NCBI GenBank assembly: GCA_020793565.1
Contig: DQIP01000228.1
Coordinates: forward strand, 1 to 46,554
Length of the DNA: 46,554 nucleotides
Direction of reading: 5' to 3'
DNA from: Candidatus Methanovorans sp.
GTDB taxonomy: Archaea > Halobacteriota > Methanosarcinia > Methanosarcinales > Methanosarcinaceae
The notes beneath the pieces were generated by a model. That model was not told the DNA's origin and searched no databases. It worked only from the letters and a program-made list of their open reading frames with translations. Made by a program: the position numbers and the translations under genes. Positions 34,711 through 43,954 of the stretch are shown here, piece after piece; the stretch's first letter is position 1, and each line of letters begins with the position of its first letter.

Positions 34711-37365
34711 GTGACAGATCAAAAATTTGTATACTTTTTTGGGAACAGTGAAACCGAAGGTAAAAACAGTATGAAGAACCTGCTCGGCGGGAAAGGTGCA
34801 AATCTTGCTGAGATGGCAAATTTAGGGATTCCAGTACCAGCTGGATTTACGATAACAACCGAAGTGTGTGTCCTGTATCTTAAAAATGAGCAATACCCGG
34901 ATGGATTGATGGGACAAATCGATGAAGCTATCAAGAATCTTGAAATTGTTAATGATAAAAAGTTTGGAGATATAAAAAATCCGTTACTTCTATCAGTTCG
35001 TTCAGGTGCACGAGTATCAATGCCCGGTATGATGGACACTGTCTTGAATCTGGGGCTAAATGACAAATCCGTACTGGGACTTGCCCACAATAGTAATAAT
35101 GAAAGATTTGCCTATGACAGTTACCGAAGATTCCTCACAATGTTTGGTGATGTTGTTCTTAATATTGAATATGATAAATTCGAATCCATTATAGATTCAT
35201 TGAAAAAAGAGAAAGGAGTTAAACTTGATACCGAACTTGATGTGGATGCGCTTAAGGAACTGGTTAAAAAGTTCAAACATTTGATCAAGAGAAAAACAGG
35301 CAACGATTTCCCGCAAGAACCACGCAAGCAACTTCAAATGTCTATTGATGCTGTTTTCGGTTCATGGAACAATCAGCGTGCCAACACATATCGACATCTC
35401 AACAACATTCCGGATGATTGGGGAACTGCAGTAAATGTCCAGACTATGGTATACGGCAACATGGGTGAAAACTCTGGCACAGGCGTAGCATTTACAAGAG
35501 ACCCTGCAACCGGTGAAAAACGTTTCTTTGGTGAATACCTCATCAATGCACAGGGTGAAGACGTGGTAGCCGGAATCAGGACACCCCAGCCAATTGTGAC
35601 CCTGAAAGAAAAAATGCCAGAAAATTATGAAAAATTGGTTCAAATATACCAAAAACTTGAGAAGCATTTCAAGGACATGCAGGATATTGAGTTTACCATA
35701 GAGGATGGCAAACTTTTCATGCTCCAGACAAGAACCGGAAAACGAACTGCAGCTGCAGCTGTTAAGATTGCGGTTGACATGGTGGATGAAAAACTGATCG
35801 ATAAGGACACTGCACTTTTGCGGATCGAACCTGAACAGATAGACCAGCTGCTGCATCCGATGATGGACCCTGATGTAGAATTGGAAATTATCGCAAACGG
35901 ATTGCCTGCATCACCAGGTGCAGCGGTCGGAAAAGTCGTGTTTACCGCAGAACATGCTGAAGAAATGGCAAAAGATGGTAAGAAAACAATACTTGTACGT
36001 ACCGAAACATCCCCTGAGGATATCGGCGGCATGAATGCGGCAGAAGGTATACTCACAGTTCGTGGAGGTATGACCTCACATGCAGCAGTTGTTGCGAGAG
36101 GAATGGGTAAGCCATGTGTAGCCGGATGTGGCGACATTACTATTGATATGAAAAAGGGCACGATCTCAGTTGATGATTACACAATCAACGAATGCGACTA
36201 CCTGACTCTTGACGGTACTACCGGAAATGTCATACTCGGTGAAGTTGAACTTATTACAGCAGGTTTTAGCAAAGACCTTGAAAAAATACTCAAGTGGGCA
36301 GATAAGGTACGCACACTTGGCGTGAGAACAAATGCTGATACTCCGCATGATGCCGAAGTTGCACGTGATTTCGGTGCATGTGGAATTGGACTTTGCAGGA
36401 CAGAACACATGTTCTTTGGAGATGACAGGATTCCTGCTGTCCGTGAAATGATCATGGCAGAGGATGAATATCTAAGAAAAGAAGCACTGTTAAAGCTCCT
36501 GCCAATGCAAAAGAGTGATTTCGTCGGGATATTCCGTGTAATGGAAGGATATCCTGTAACAATCAGGCTTCTTGACCCGCCGCTGCATGAATTCCTGCCA
36601 GACCATGAAGAACTTACAAGGAAACTCAGGGAACTTAAAACAAGTGATGGTAATCGAAAAGAGATCGGGCAATTAAAAAAAGTAATTGCGCGTGTGGAAA
36701 CGCTCCATGAGATCAACCCAATGCTTGGACACAGGGGATGTCGTCTCGGAATCACATATCCGGAGATATATGAGATGCAGGTTGAAGCTATCATTGAGGC
36801 TGCATGTGAACTCAAATCCGAAGGTATGAACATAGTTCCGGAAATAATGATCCCTCTTGTAGGTCATGTTGAAGAACTTAAATTCACAAAGAAAAATTTG
36901 ATTCGCGTTGCTGAATCTGTGATAAGTAAAAATAATGTGAAACTTGAATATCTTGTAGGTACGATGATCGAACTTCCAAGAGCTGCTATCACTGCTGACA
37001 AGATCGCAGAAGAAGCCGAATTCTTCTCATTCGGTACCAATGATCTTACACAAACAACTTTCGGATTCAGCAGGGATGATGCGGGAAAGTTCCTGCCGTA
37101 TTATGTCGAACACGGCATACTTGACAATGATCCATTTGCAGTGCTTGACCAGGAAGGTGTCGGACAACTTATCAAGATAGGGATCGATAAGGGACGATCT
37201 ACGCGCAAGGACCTGAAGATCGGGATATGTGGAGAACATGGTGGTGACCCGCAGTCGATCAAGTTCGGATACAAGATAGGACTCGACTATGTAAGTTGTT
37301 CCCCATACCGTGTGCCGATCGCAAGGCTGGTAGCAGCACAGGCTGTTCTGGAAAAGGATGAATAA
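34711..37365 (+). CDS. ppdK: Pyruvate, phosphate dikinase
   Basis: An 884-residue enzyme that interconverts pyruvate, ATP and phosphate with phosphoenolpyruvate, AMP and pyrophosphate. The N-terminal ATP-grasp part includes GGKGANLAEMANLGIPVPAG. The swivelling phosphohistidine domain carries GGMTSHAAVVARGMG with His457, and the C-terminal TIM barrel ends with GICGEHGGDP, Cys840 being the expected acid/base. Length is normal. GTG at 34711 is preferred, seven bases after GGAGG at 34699-34703; TTG at 34708 is only four bases away. In a methanogen it would link pyruvate and PEP for gluconeogenesis. Confidence 0.96.
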   Translation: MTDQKFVYFFGNSETEGKNSMKNLLGGKGANLAEMANLGIPVPAGFTITTEVCVLYLKNEQYPDGLMGQIDEAIKNLEIVNDKKFGDIKNPLLLSVRSGARVSMPGMMDTVLNLGLNDKSVLGLAHNSNNERFAYDSYRRFLTMFGDVVLNIEYDKFESIIDSLKKEKGVKLDTELDVDALKELVKKFKHLIKRKTGNDFPQEPRKQLQMSIDAVFGSWNNQRANTYRHLNNIPDDWGTAVNVQTMVYGNMGENSGTGVAFTRDPATGEKRFFGEYLINAQGEDVVAGIRTPQPIVTLKEKMPENYEKLVQIYQKLEKHFKDMQDIEFTIEDGKLFMLQTRTGKRTAAAAVKIAVDMVDEKLIDKDTALLRIEPEQIDQLLHPMMDPDVELEIIANGLPASPGAAVGKVVFTAEHAEEMAKDGKKTILVRTETSPEDIGGMNAAEGILTVRGGMTSHAAVVARGMGKPCVAGCGDITIDMKKGTISVDDYTINECDYLTLDGTTGNVILGEVELITAGFSKDLEKILKWADKVRTLGVRTNADTPHDAEVARDFGACGIGLCRTEHMFFGDDRIPAVREMIMAEDEYLRKEALLKLLPMQKSDFVGIFRVMEGYPVTIRLLDPPLHEFLPDHEELTRKLRELKTSDGNRKEIGQLKKVIARVETLHEINPMLGHRGCRLGITYPEIYEMQVEAIIEAACELKSEGMNIVPEIMIPLVGHVEELKFTKKNLIRVAESVISKNNVKLEYLVGTMIELPRAAITADKIAEEAEFFSFGTNDLTQTTFGFSRDDAGKFLPYYVEHGILDNDPFAVLDQEGVGQLIKIGIDKGRSTRKDLKIGICGEHGGDPQSIKFGYKIGLDYVSCSPYRVPIARLVAAQAVLEKDE

Positions 37366-37566
37366 ATGGCAACTTCCTGAACGGAGATAATTGATTTGAA
37401 ATATATAAGTTCATGCTATGTCCACAGGTGATCCGTCGATCCAGCTAACATTGCAGAGAAAGTTATTTTATTGGATCCGTTTTCCTGTGAACATTCATCG
37501 GTGTCCTGGATTTTTCCTTGAAACACCCCGTTTCACTGCTATTCCCGGGATCGTTGTATCTTCTGA

Positions 37567-37701
37567 TCAATTTCCGCAACCGCATTCCTGATCTTCTAAG
37601 ACCTGTGCAGATTTTAGGGGGGTTTTGCCTCCCTGATACTAATTCTCCGCATCGATACGCTCCTGTTCCTTTTCCATATATGTTTCGTTTGGTTTTGCCA
37701 T
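37567..37701 (-). other. Possible small gene interrupted by an in-frame TAG
   Basis: On the minus strand, ATG at 37701 encodes MAKPNETYMEKEQERIDAEN, then TAG, then YQGGKTPLKSAQVLEDQECG and CGN before TGA. The composition is hydrophilic on both sides, with a CGCGN tail. An in-frame TGA lies three codons upstream, fixing the start. It could be a decayed gene, chance, or a UAG-decoded (pyrrolysine) peptide. TAG is used as a normal stop by other genes here, so the last is speculative. Confidence 0.25.
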
Positions 37702-37752
37702 GACGCATCATTTAACATGCGCTATGGATATTTGATGCTGAATCACCACAAT

Positions 37753-37848
37753 TGTAAACGATGTGTTGGGCCTATTGAGTATTTGAAAAAGTGTAAATGA
37801 TATGTTGGGCCTATTGAGTATTTGAAAAAGTGTAAATGATATGTTATG
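37753..37848. repeat. 39-bp tandem repeat, about 2.4 copies
   Basis: Units begin TGTAAA at 37753, 37792 and 37831. The shared core is TTGGGCCTATTGAGTATTTG followed by AAAAAG. The third unit breaks off after about 17 bases. No coding frame runs through it. Confidence 0.85.
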
Positions 37849-38058
37849 TTATGATACGTTGAACCTTTCCAGTTGATCTTTTAGGTCATTTTTTTAAGAG
37901 ATTCATCCTCTGCCATGATCTTGTGATAATGCTGGCAATAATCAATTTTACCAACATGCCATGCCATTCCCAAAATTAACAAGTGTTTAGCAGTTTATTT
38001 TGATTTCATTTCCAATTACCCATTGGGGAACAAGTTTTATGTGGGGGAAGATATATGT

Positions 38059-38076
38059 AGTAAACTCCAGTTTACT
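38059..38076. promoter_or_regulatory. Inverted repeat AGTAAACT-CC-AGTTTACT in the cbiT leader
   Basis: A perfect 8+8 inverted repeat with a two-base spacer, ending 15 bp before the cbiT ATG. It could be an operator near the transcription start, or an mRNA feature; the two-base spacer is too short for a simple RNA hairpin loop and favours a protein-binding site. No cobalamin riboswitch core was recognised. Confidence 0.45.
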
Positions 38077-38091
38077 TTAGTTTGGTGAAAA

Positions 38092-38670
38092 ATGACAGAT
38101 ATATTATCCATAAGCGGCGGTCCCACAAAACCGGAAATTATTGCGGTTTCATTATCCAAACTCGGGTTGGTTGACGGCAGCACATTTATTGATATTGGCT
38201 GCGGCACAGGTGCCGTATCCATAGAAGCATCAAAAATGACACGCGATCTTCGAATCTGTGCACTTGATGCACGCTCCGAATCGATCGGCATCGCAGCAAA
38301 GAACTTTGAAACTCACGGACTGGCAAACACCACACTTTTGCACGGAGAAGCATCGCAGATATTGAATGACAATATAGACATTGGATCAATAGACTCTGCA
38401 TTTGTAGGCGGTACAAAGAATATTCGCCGCGTGCTTGAGATCCTCTGCGAAAAAAGGGTGCTGAGAGTCGTTGTAAATGCTGTGAGGATCGAGACGGTAG
38501 TCAGGACGATCAATACGATGCGAGAACTTGGAATATTCGATGAGGTTCTGCATGTTGCAGTATCGCGGGGTGCACCCATTGCAGGAGAAACAATGTTCAA
38601 ACCCGAAAATCCGGTGTACATCATTGTTGGAAAAATGAATGATCAAGATAAAGGAGATAATAAATGCTGA
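38092..38670 (+). CDS. cbiT: Cobalt-precorrin-6B/7 C15-methyltransferase (decarboxylating)
   Basis: A 192-residue class I SAM methyltransferase. GGPTKPEIIAVSLSKLGL at the N-terminus and FIDIGCGTGAVSIEAS (SAM loop, about residues 32-47) are typical of CbiT. It methylates C15 and decarboxylates the C12 acetate side chain in the anaerobic cobalamin route. The ATG at 38092 has GGTGA five bases upstream. It opens a seven-gene operon, and its TGA overlaps the cbiL start. Confidence 0.93.
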   Translation: MTDILSISGGPTKPEIIAVSLSKLGLVDGSTFIDIGCGTGAVSIEASKMTRDLRICALDARSESIGIAAKNFETHGLANTTLLHGEASQILNDNIDIGSIDSAFVGGTKNIRRVLEILCEKRVLRVVVNAVRIETVVRTINTMRELGIFDEVLHVAVSRGAPIAGETMFKPENPVYIIVGKMNDQDKGDNKC

Positions 38671-39287
38671 TTGGAGTAGGACTTGGACCCGGTGACCCGC
38701 AACTTTTGACGCTCAAAGCCGTTGAAACGTTAAAGAACAGTGATATGGTATATGTACCCGGTCGTCTTGCAGCCGACCTTGTGACACCATATGCAGATTG
38801 TGAGATACTGGATTTCCCGATGACAAAGGACAGCGATGTGCTTAACGCCATCTGGAAAAAGAACGCTAATATTGTGGCTGAACATGCAAGATCCGGTACG
38901 GTAGCCTTCGGATTGATCGGAGACCCGAACTTTTTTTCCACATTCTCGCATCTTAGCCGCGTCATACACGAATATCACCCTGGCATTAAGATCACTACGA
39001 TCCCTGGTATAAGTTCGATTACATCCTTTGCAGCAAGAGCGGGGGTTGCCATTGATTCATCATTTGAGGTCAGTGATGGGACCGGTGTGCGATCGAAGAT
39101 AACCCTTAAAGCGCGCCGTCCACTTGATATTGTGAACTCATTGGCCAATGAAGGATATGATGAATTTATCTTTGCAGAGAAATTATTTTCAGGCGAAGAG
39201 AGAGTGATAAAAACGAGAGAGGACATCCCTGAAAAAGGGGATTATTTCAGCATCATATATGCAAAAAAGCGGGAGAAAGAGGATTGA
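38664..39287 (+). CDS. cbiL: Cobalt-factor II C20-methyltransferase
   Basis: A 207-residue tetrapyrrole methylase. [19 protein letters not shown] is the first SAM-site motif, [12 protein letters not shown] corresponds to the GDP loop, and [17 protein letters not shown] supplies the PGISS segment characteristic of CbiL/CobI. It adds the C20 methyl group early in the pathway. Its start overlaps the cbiT stop, and cbiF starts four bases after its stop, so translation is coupled. Confidence 0.92.
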   Translation: MLIGVGLGPGDPQLLTLKAVETLKNSDMVYVPGRLAADLVTPYADCEILDFPMTKDSDVLNAIWKKNANIVAEHARSGTVAFGLIGDPNFFSTFSHLSRVIHEYHPGIKITTIPGISSITSFAARAGVAIDSSFEVSDGTGVRSKITLKARRPLDIVNSLANEGYDEFIFAEKLFSGEERVIKTREDIPEKGDYFSIIYAKKREKED

Positions 39288-39291
39288 AAAT

Positions 39292-40026
39292 ATGGACGAC
39301 AAAAACAAAGTACATTTCGTTGGTGCAGGTCCGGGAAATCCCAAATTAATAACCGTCATGGGGCGTGAACTTCTGGAGAGAGCAGACCTTGTGGTCTATG
39401 CCGGCTCTCTTGTAAACCCCAAAGTGCTGGATTATTCAAATGGTGAAAAGATAGACAGTTACGGACTGACACTTGATGAGATCACAAAAACAATGGCAGA
39501 TCATGTCAAAGCCGGTAAAATGGTGGTCCGGCTACATAGCGGTGACCCGTCATTGTATGGTTCGGTTATAGAACAAATGAATGAACTTAAAAAATACGGC
39601 ATCAAGGTTGAACGCGTGCCGGGTGTTTCATCCGTATTTGCATCCGCTGCTGCACTCAACACCCAATTGACATTGAATGGGGTCTCAGATACACTGATCA
39701 TCACGCGCCCGGCAGGCAAAACACTTGAGAAAGATGACATAAATGAACTATCGCGTCACAATGCCACGATGGCTGTGTTCCTTGGAACACAGAAGATAGG
39801 GGAGATCATGAACAAGGTAGAATACCCACAGGATACGCCTGTTGCGGTTGTTTTCCATGCGTCATGGGATGATGAGCAGGTCATATGCGGTACGGTGGCG
39901 GATATCGCACAAAAGGTAAAGGATGCTGGTATCAAACGCTCGGCAATGATAATCATTGGCGGGGTGGTAGACCCTGTGAATTACAGGAGGTCACACCTAT
40001 ACGGAGTAGCACAAGAACCGCTGTGA
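39292..40026 (+). CDS. cbiF: Cobalt-precorrin-4 C11-methyltransferase
   Basis: A 244-residue tetrapyrrole methylase. [20 protein letters not shown] starts it, [17 protein letters not shown] is the GDP loop, and [20 protein letters not shown] matches Cbi[14 protein letters not shown] and GTQKIGEIM are also family-typical. It methylates C11. The ATG at 39292 is preferred over the upstream in-frame start at 39259, which would overlap cbiL. Its TGA overlaps the presumed GTG start of the cbiG part. Confidence 0.94.
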   Translation: MDDKNKVHFVGAGPGNPKLITVMGRELLERADLVVYAGSLVNPKVLDYSNGEKIDSYGLTLDEITKTMADHVKAGKMVVRLHSGDPSLYGSVIEQMNELKKYGIKVERVPGVSSVFASAAALNTQLTLNGVSDTLIITRPAGKTLEKDDINELSRHNATMAVFLGTQKIGEIMNKVEYPQDTPVAVVFHASWDDEQVICGTVADIAQKVKDAGIKRSAMIIIGGVVDPVNYRRSHLYGVAQEPL

Positions 40027-40538
40027 TCACATTTGAGCGGAATCGTGATACTGCAGCGCGCATCGCAGGGCATCTAGATGCAGACATACTGGCGTATGAC
40101 AAAAATGCATTTAAGCATGCGTTTGAAAAATATGATGCAATTGTGGCGGTATTTGCAACAGGTATTGCTGTGCGGGAAATTGCACCCCTGCTTGTTGATA
40201 AGTGGTCTGATCCTGCCGTGGTTGTCGTGGATTCGAACCTGACCTTTGCCATACCACTCACTGGCGGTCACCACGGTGCGAACGAACTTGCGCGCAGACT
40301 ATCGGAACTTGGTGTTGTGCCTGTTATAACAACTGCAACAGAAGTGCACGAGCGCCCATCTGTTGAAGGGATCGCGAATGCGCTTGGTTGTGATATCGTA
40401 AACAGGGAATCAACCATAAGCGTCAACTGCACCTTGCTTGAACAGGATGTGGAAGTGCTTGAGATACGGGGTCCGAAGGTGGTCGTGGTTGATGATGACG
40501 TGTCTGTGCTGAAGAAATACGAGGATGGCCTGGCATGA
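40023..40538 (+). CDS. cbiG: CbiG N-terminal/central part (cobalt-precorrin-5A hydrolase)
   Basis: Encodes the first two-thirds of Cbi[49 protein letters not shown] and [15 protein letters not shown] are the known core. CbiG opens the delta-lactone ring and releases acetaldehyde. The C-terminal domain is a separate gene directly downstream, so CbiG is split. The start is uncertain. GTG at 40023 overlaps the cbiF stop, but the family usually has a longer first strand (AVITF). An ideal GGAGG at 39986-39990 sits eight bases before an in-frame ATA at 39999. That GGAGG also encodes Arg-Arg of CbiF, so it may be coincidence. Confidence 0.88.
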   Translation: MITFERNRDTAARIAGHLDADILAYDKNAFKHAFEKYDAIVAVFATGIAVREIAPLLVDKWSDPAVVVVDSNLTFAIPLTGGHHGANELARRLSELGVVPVITTATEVHERPSVEGIANALGCDIVNRESTISVNCTLLEQDVEVLEIRGPKVVVVDDDVSVLKKYEDGLA

Positions 40539-40888
40539 TACTCGGAATCGGGACACGGCGCGGCGTAACATCGCAGGAGGTTATTGACGCAGTCAACGAG
40601 GCGCTGCGTGAGATCAATACCGAACCCGGCAGCGTGCACTCTCTCGCATCTGCTAAGATGAAAGAGCACGAGGCGGGATTGCTTGAAGCCGCACTGGTGC
40701 TCGGTATTGGAATAGAGTTCGTGCCGCATGATATATTGAACAAATTTGATGCGCCTTCTGCATCACAGGCAAACCGCTTTGGCTTAAATGGTGTGGCAGA
40801 ACCTGCCGCCCTTGCACTTTCAGATAATAAAGAACTGATATTGAGGAAGAGAGTATATGGAAGGATTACAATTGCAATCGCACAATGA
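40535..40888 (+). CDS. CbiG C-terminal domain protein (CobE-like)
   Basis: A 117-residue protein matching the C-terminal domain of CbiG, also called CobE: GIGTRRGVTSQEVIDAVNEAL, SLASAKMKEHEAGLLEAA and GLNGVAEPAALALS are typical. In many bacteria it is fused to the rest of CbiG. Its ATG overlaps the stop of the preceding gene (ATGA), so the two halves are made in step. It probably binds tetrapyrrole or assists the CbiG reaction. Confidence 0.9.
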   Translation: MILGIGTRRGVTSQEVIDAVNEALREINTEPGSVHSLASAKMKEHEAGLLEAALVLGIGIEFVPHDILNKFDAPSASQANRFGLNGVAEPAALALSDNKELILRKRVYGRITIAIAQ

Positions 40889-41663
40889 GAAAATCGTTAA
40901 AAAAGGCAAACTTTACATTGTCGGCATAGGACCCGGCTCAGTTGAGCATATCACAATTCGCGCGCGGGATGTTCTCGCAGTTTCGGATTATGTGGTCGGT
41001 AACGGCACATATCTGGACCAGATCGAGAGTCTGGTAGATGGGCAGAATATTATCCGCAGTTCGATGGGAAAGGAGGTAGACCGCGCGCAAAAGGCTGTTG
41101 AACTTGCCAAGACATCGATCGTATCCATTATCAGCGGAGGAGATGCAAATGTTTATGGCATGGCAGGATTGGTGCTTGAGGTCGCAGAGAATTCGGGAGC
41201 TGATGTGGACATTGAGGTGCTTCCGGGCGTGACAGCCATAACAGCGTCGGCAAGCATTCTTGGCGCGCCGATTGTAAATGATTTTGCAGTCATCAGCCTT
41301 AGCGACCTGCTGACACCCTGGGATGTAATAGAGAAACGTCTTGGAGCAGCGGCGAGTGCAGATTTTATCATATCACTGTATAACCCGAAAAGCCGCCAGC
41401 GCAATTCCAACTTTGCGCGCGCGATTGGGATAATCAAACGCCATAAAGCGGATTCCGTTACTGTCGGGCTTGTCAAGAATGCATTTCGGGACAGCGATGA
41501 AGAAGCAATTGTTACAACGCTTGGTGATGTGCTTGAATATGACGATTGGGTGGATATGCGAACTACAATACTTATCGGGAACAACGAATCCCGCATCTGG
41601 AATAATGGTTCCAAAAAACTGATAATTACTCCAAGGGGGTATCATCGTAAATATGACTACTGA
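40857..41663 (+). CDS. cbiH: Cobalt-precorrin-3B C17-methyltransferase
   Basis: A 268-residue tetrapyrrole methylase. YIVGIGPGSVEHITIRARDV begins the SAM site, SIISGGDANVYGMAGLVLE is the GD loop, and VLPGVTAITASASILGAPI with DFAVISLSDLLTPWDVIEKR identifies CbiH/CobJ. It methylates C17 with ring contraction. The N-terminal 16 residues before KGKLYIVG are an extension. The start overlaps the preceding stop by about 30 bases. Confidence 0.94.
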   Translation: MEGLQLQSHNEKIVKKGKLYIVGIGPGSVEHITIRARDVLAVSDYVVGNGTYLDQIESLVDGQNIIRSSMGKEVDRAQKAVELAKTSIVSIISGGDANVYGMAGLVLEVAENSGADVDIEVLPGVTAITASASILGAPIVNDFAVISLSDLLTPWDVIEKRLGAAASADFIISLYNPKSRQRNSNFARAIGIIKRHKADSVTVGLVKNAFRDSDEEAIVTTLGDVLEYDDWVDMRTTILIGNNESRIWNNGSKKLIITPRGYHRKYDY

Positions 41664-42378
41664 AAATATAACAAAAGATGCAATAATAGAAACACGATCA
41701 CTTGAAGAACTCGGCGACCTTGTTCGGTTCACAACAGAAATTGACCCGGAACTTGTAACAGCCTGTAAGGACCTTGGTGCACACACACAGGAAGCAAAGG
41801 CAATATCCATGACAAGCCGCAATATTGCGCGAAAGGCCGTGGGCGACGAAACTCCGGAAGACCGTGTGCGCCAGCGTTGCATGATAGCGACAGGCGACCC
41901 TTCTGTGGCTGATATCATGAGGTTCAATAACGATCCTATCAATGCGGGAGTGGAAGCAATCAAAAAAGGCGCTCCGATTTTTGTTGATATTAATATGGTC
42001 AAGGTCGGCATAAGCAAAAAAGGGCACAACTGCGATGTAATCTGTGTTCTTGATGAAGATGCTGATGCGACGATCGCACACGAGTATGGAATTACCCGGA
42101 CCTCGGCAGGTTTTCTTGCATGCCGCGACAGGCTTGATGGTGCTATCATTGCAATCGGTAATGCGCCATCTGCCGCACTTACAGCATGTCGGTTGATGGA
42201 GCACGGGGTGCTCCCTGCGCTGGTCGTGGGCACGCCCGTGGGCTTTGTAAATGCAGCCAGGTCAAAAGAAGAGATCGGGAAGATGGATGTGCCATCCATC
42301 ACCTGTGCCGGTACGCGCGGGGGAACACCGATAGCGGTTGCGTGTGTTAATGAACTTATTGCGATGGCAGGGGATTGA
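41653..42378 (+). CDS. cbiC: Cobalt-precorrin-8 methylmutase
   Basis: A 241-residue CbiC. IYCDVNMV-like motif appears as IFVDINMVKVGI, followed by CDVICVLDED, GITRTSAGF and IGNAPSAALTACRLMEHG. GTPVGFVNAARSKE and TRGGTPIAVACVNEL close the protein. It moves the methyl group from C11 to C12 to give cobyrinate. It is about 30 residues longer than usual at the N-terminus. It is the last gene of the operon. cbiD, cbiE, cbiJ, cbiA and the chelatase are not in the window. Confidence 0.94.
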   Translation: MTTENITKDAIIETRSLEELGDLVRFTTEIDPELVTACKDLGAHTQEAKAISMTSRNIARKAVGDETPEDRVRQRCMIATGDPSVADIMRFNNDPINAGVEAIKKGAPIFVDINMVKVGISKKGHNCDVICVLDEDADATIAHEYGITRTSAGFLACRDRLDGAIIAIGNAPSAALTACRLMEHGVLPALVVGTPVGFVNAARSKEEIGKMDVPSITCAGTRGGTPIAVACVNELIAMAGD

Positions 42379-43227
42379 ATTGCATGGCAAGCCAGTATGT
42401 TTAATATTGGTTTGCAGAACTTTATTTTTGGTATTTGTTTAGATAGTTTCGATGAAATGCCAATGCGCAGCCTAAATTACCAGGCCCTGTGCAACAATAA
42501 CGTAGCAGGCGGCGCGTTTAACTGCTACTGTCATCTCAACAATGCAATATTGCTAAACGGAAAGGGGTTAAGGCCGATGTGAAAAACGGCGCGACCATAT
42601 GCGCTTAAGCGCGGCATGTTCCAACCATAAATATGAAATATAATACTGTTTTCAAGCGGTGTCGTATTTGTATATCTTAGAATTGTATGTTTGGATTGTG
42701 GATTTGGCAGTAGTGAAATGTCCCATCTATGATGGGAACCGGTGCTTCGATCTCTTCAGTTTCGGTAAAATAGTACGACACTTGATAGTTGATACAACAC
42801 TACTACCGACCTGCAATCGCAAAATACGCAGGTGCACTGCTAAACAAATACGATCATTGTATTGTGCTGGCAATGGCATTATATGATGAGTCAAAAATAT
42901 AATATCCAGATAGAATTGACTGGATGTACAGGATGGGACCAAGGTTTGCAATGAGATTATGTTCATCCTGTAAACACTATATATAATTCACCTGGATGTA
43001 TAGTGGAAATGTCTAAAACTTCCCCCGTCAATAAAAATTTGAGTGGAAATGTCTTAATTCCAGCAATAAAAACTTAAACCAGTATAATTTAAGTTAGTAT
43101 AACTATGGTTCTATAATTCAATTTCCAGACAATAGTTACAGTTCGATAAAGCCATTAGAATTCAACCATAGGAGATACAGAGAGGACAAGGACAATTGTA
43201 AAGTCAATTTTAAGGACGATATGAAAC
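42379..43227. other. Long intergenic region with repeats
   Basis: No gene is supported. It includes the element at 42431-42854, a 9-bp inverted repeat TACAGGATG/CATCCTGTA at 42927-42935 and 42964-42972, and two copies of AGTGGAAATGTCT 40 bp apart at 43002 and 43042. The promoter of the next gene should lie around 43080-43160. Confidence 0.5.
42431..42854. mobile_element. GTATTTGTTTAG-ended composite element, copy 3
   Basis: Has perfect 12-bp terminal inverted repeats, GTATTTGTTTAG at 42431-42442 and CTAAACAAATAC at 42840-42851. The left part shares TTTCGATGAAATG and GCAGGCGGCGCGTTT with the other copies. The right part is preserved only at its tip. It is about 420 bp and encodes no recognised protein. 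A GCTAAACGG motif inside at about 42554 echoes the end sequence. Confidence 0.55.
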
Positions 43228-43815
43228 ATGTTCAACCAGTTTAAAGATACTATAAGGACAGCAACCATCCCCATAGCAAAAGCCGTCCCCTTTTCCCCGA
43301 ATACACTAACTGTTATTGGCTTACTGGTAAGTATGGCAGCAGCGATTGCATTCGCACGCGGGTATATCATCATGGGCGGCGCATTGATCCTCATAAGCGG
43401 AGTGTTTGACATATTCGATGGTGCGGTTGCCAGGGCGCGTGGATGCATGACATCTTTTGGGGGAGTATTGGATTCGGTATGCGACAGGTATGCGGATGCC
43501 GTAGTGTTCATTGGGATCATGTACGGTGTGCTGGATGGCAGCATCCCAACACACGCGCTGTTTGGCATATCCCTGTGGCTATGGTGCGCATTAGCACTTG
43601 CAGGCTCGTTGCTTGTGAGTTACACACGTGCACGGGCAGAAAGTGCAGGTGTTAAAAAGATGGATATGGGAATGGCAGGGCGTCCGGAGAGGATGGTCCT
43701 GCTTACTGCCGGTGCATTCAGCGGACAAATTACATGGGCAGTAGCAGCAATTGTAATTTTGGCCAACATTACAATAATACAGAGGATGTTGTATGTGAAA
43801 AAGCATTCAGCATGA
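43228..43815 (+). CDS. CDP-alcohol phosphatidyltransferase (archaetidylinositol phosphate synthase-like)
   Basis: A 195-residue membrane enzyme with about six membrane segments. The CDP-alcohol motif is complete: Asp61, Asp64-Gly, Ala68-Arg69, Gly78, Asp82 and Asp86 in DIFDGAVARARG and GGVLDSVCD. It joins a CDP-activated archaeal lipid to an alcohol head group. Length and the pattern PFSPNTLTVIGLLVSMAAA resemble archaetidylinositol phosphate synthase. Other head groups (serine, glycerol) cannot be excluded. The ATG at 43228 has only a weak ribosome binding site (AGGACG). Confidence 0.85.
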   Translation: MFNQFKDTIRTATIPIAKAVPFSPNTLTVIGLLVSMAAAIAFARGYIIMGGALILISGVFDIFDGAVARARGCMTSFGGVLDSVCDRYADAVVFIGIMYGVLDGSIPTHALFGISLWLWCALALAGSLLVSYTRARAESAGVKKMDMGMAGRPERMVLLTAGAFSGQITWAVAAIVILANITIIQRMLYVKKHSA

Positions 43816-43954
43816 TATGTGACAGGTAATAAGTTTACTCAATATCAGATATGGTGACACGACCAAAGCAATATTATTTTATGGTTTGATACCCATTATA
43901 CATTCCTGATTATATTTCAGTTTACATTCGCGTAAAATTATAGAGGACACAAAA

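Larger units (their letters stand above)
37366..38091. other. Long intergenic region before the cobalamin operon
   Basis: Contains a possible small open frame with an in-frame TAG (37567-37701, minus), a 39-bp tandem repeat (37753-37848) and the cbiT leader inverted repeat. Otherwise nothing is recognised. Confidence 0.5.

Noticed and set aside
37463-37711. 82-codon minus-strand frame (MMRHGKTK start)
   Set aside because: Very basic and with no pattern; the other frame of the same strand (see 37567-37701) looks slightly more protein-like, but neither is convincing.
37850-38091. Cobalamin riboswitch upstream of cbiT
   Set aside because: No B12-box-like sequence was found, and such riboswitches are not expected in archaea.
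42927-42972. TACAGGATG/CATCCTGTA inverted repeat as a terminator or operator
   Set aside because: The arms are 28 bases apart and far from gene ends. TACAGGATG-type motifs are common degenerate dispersed sequences.
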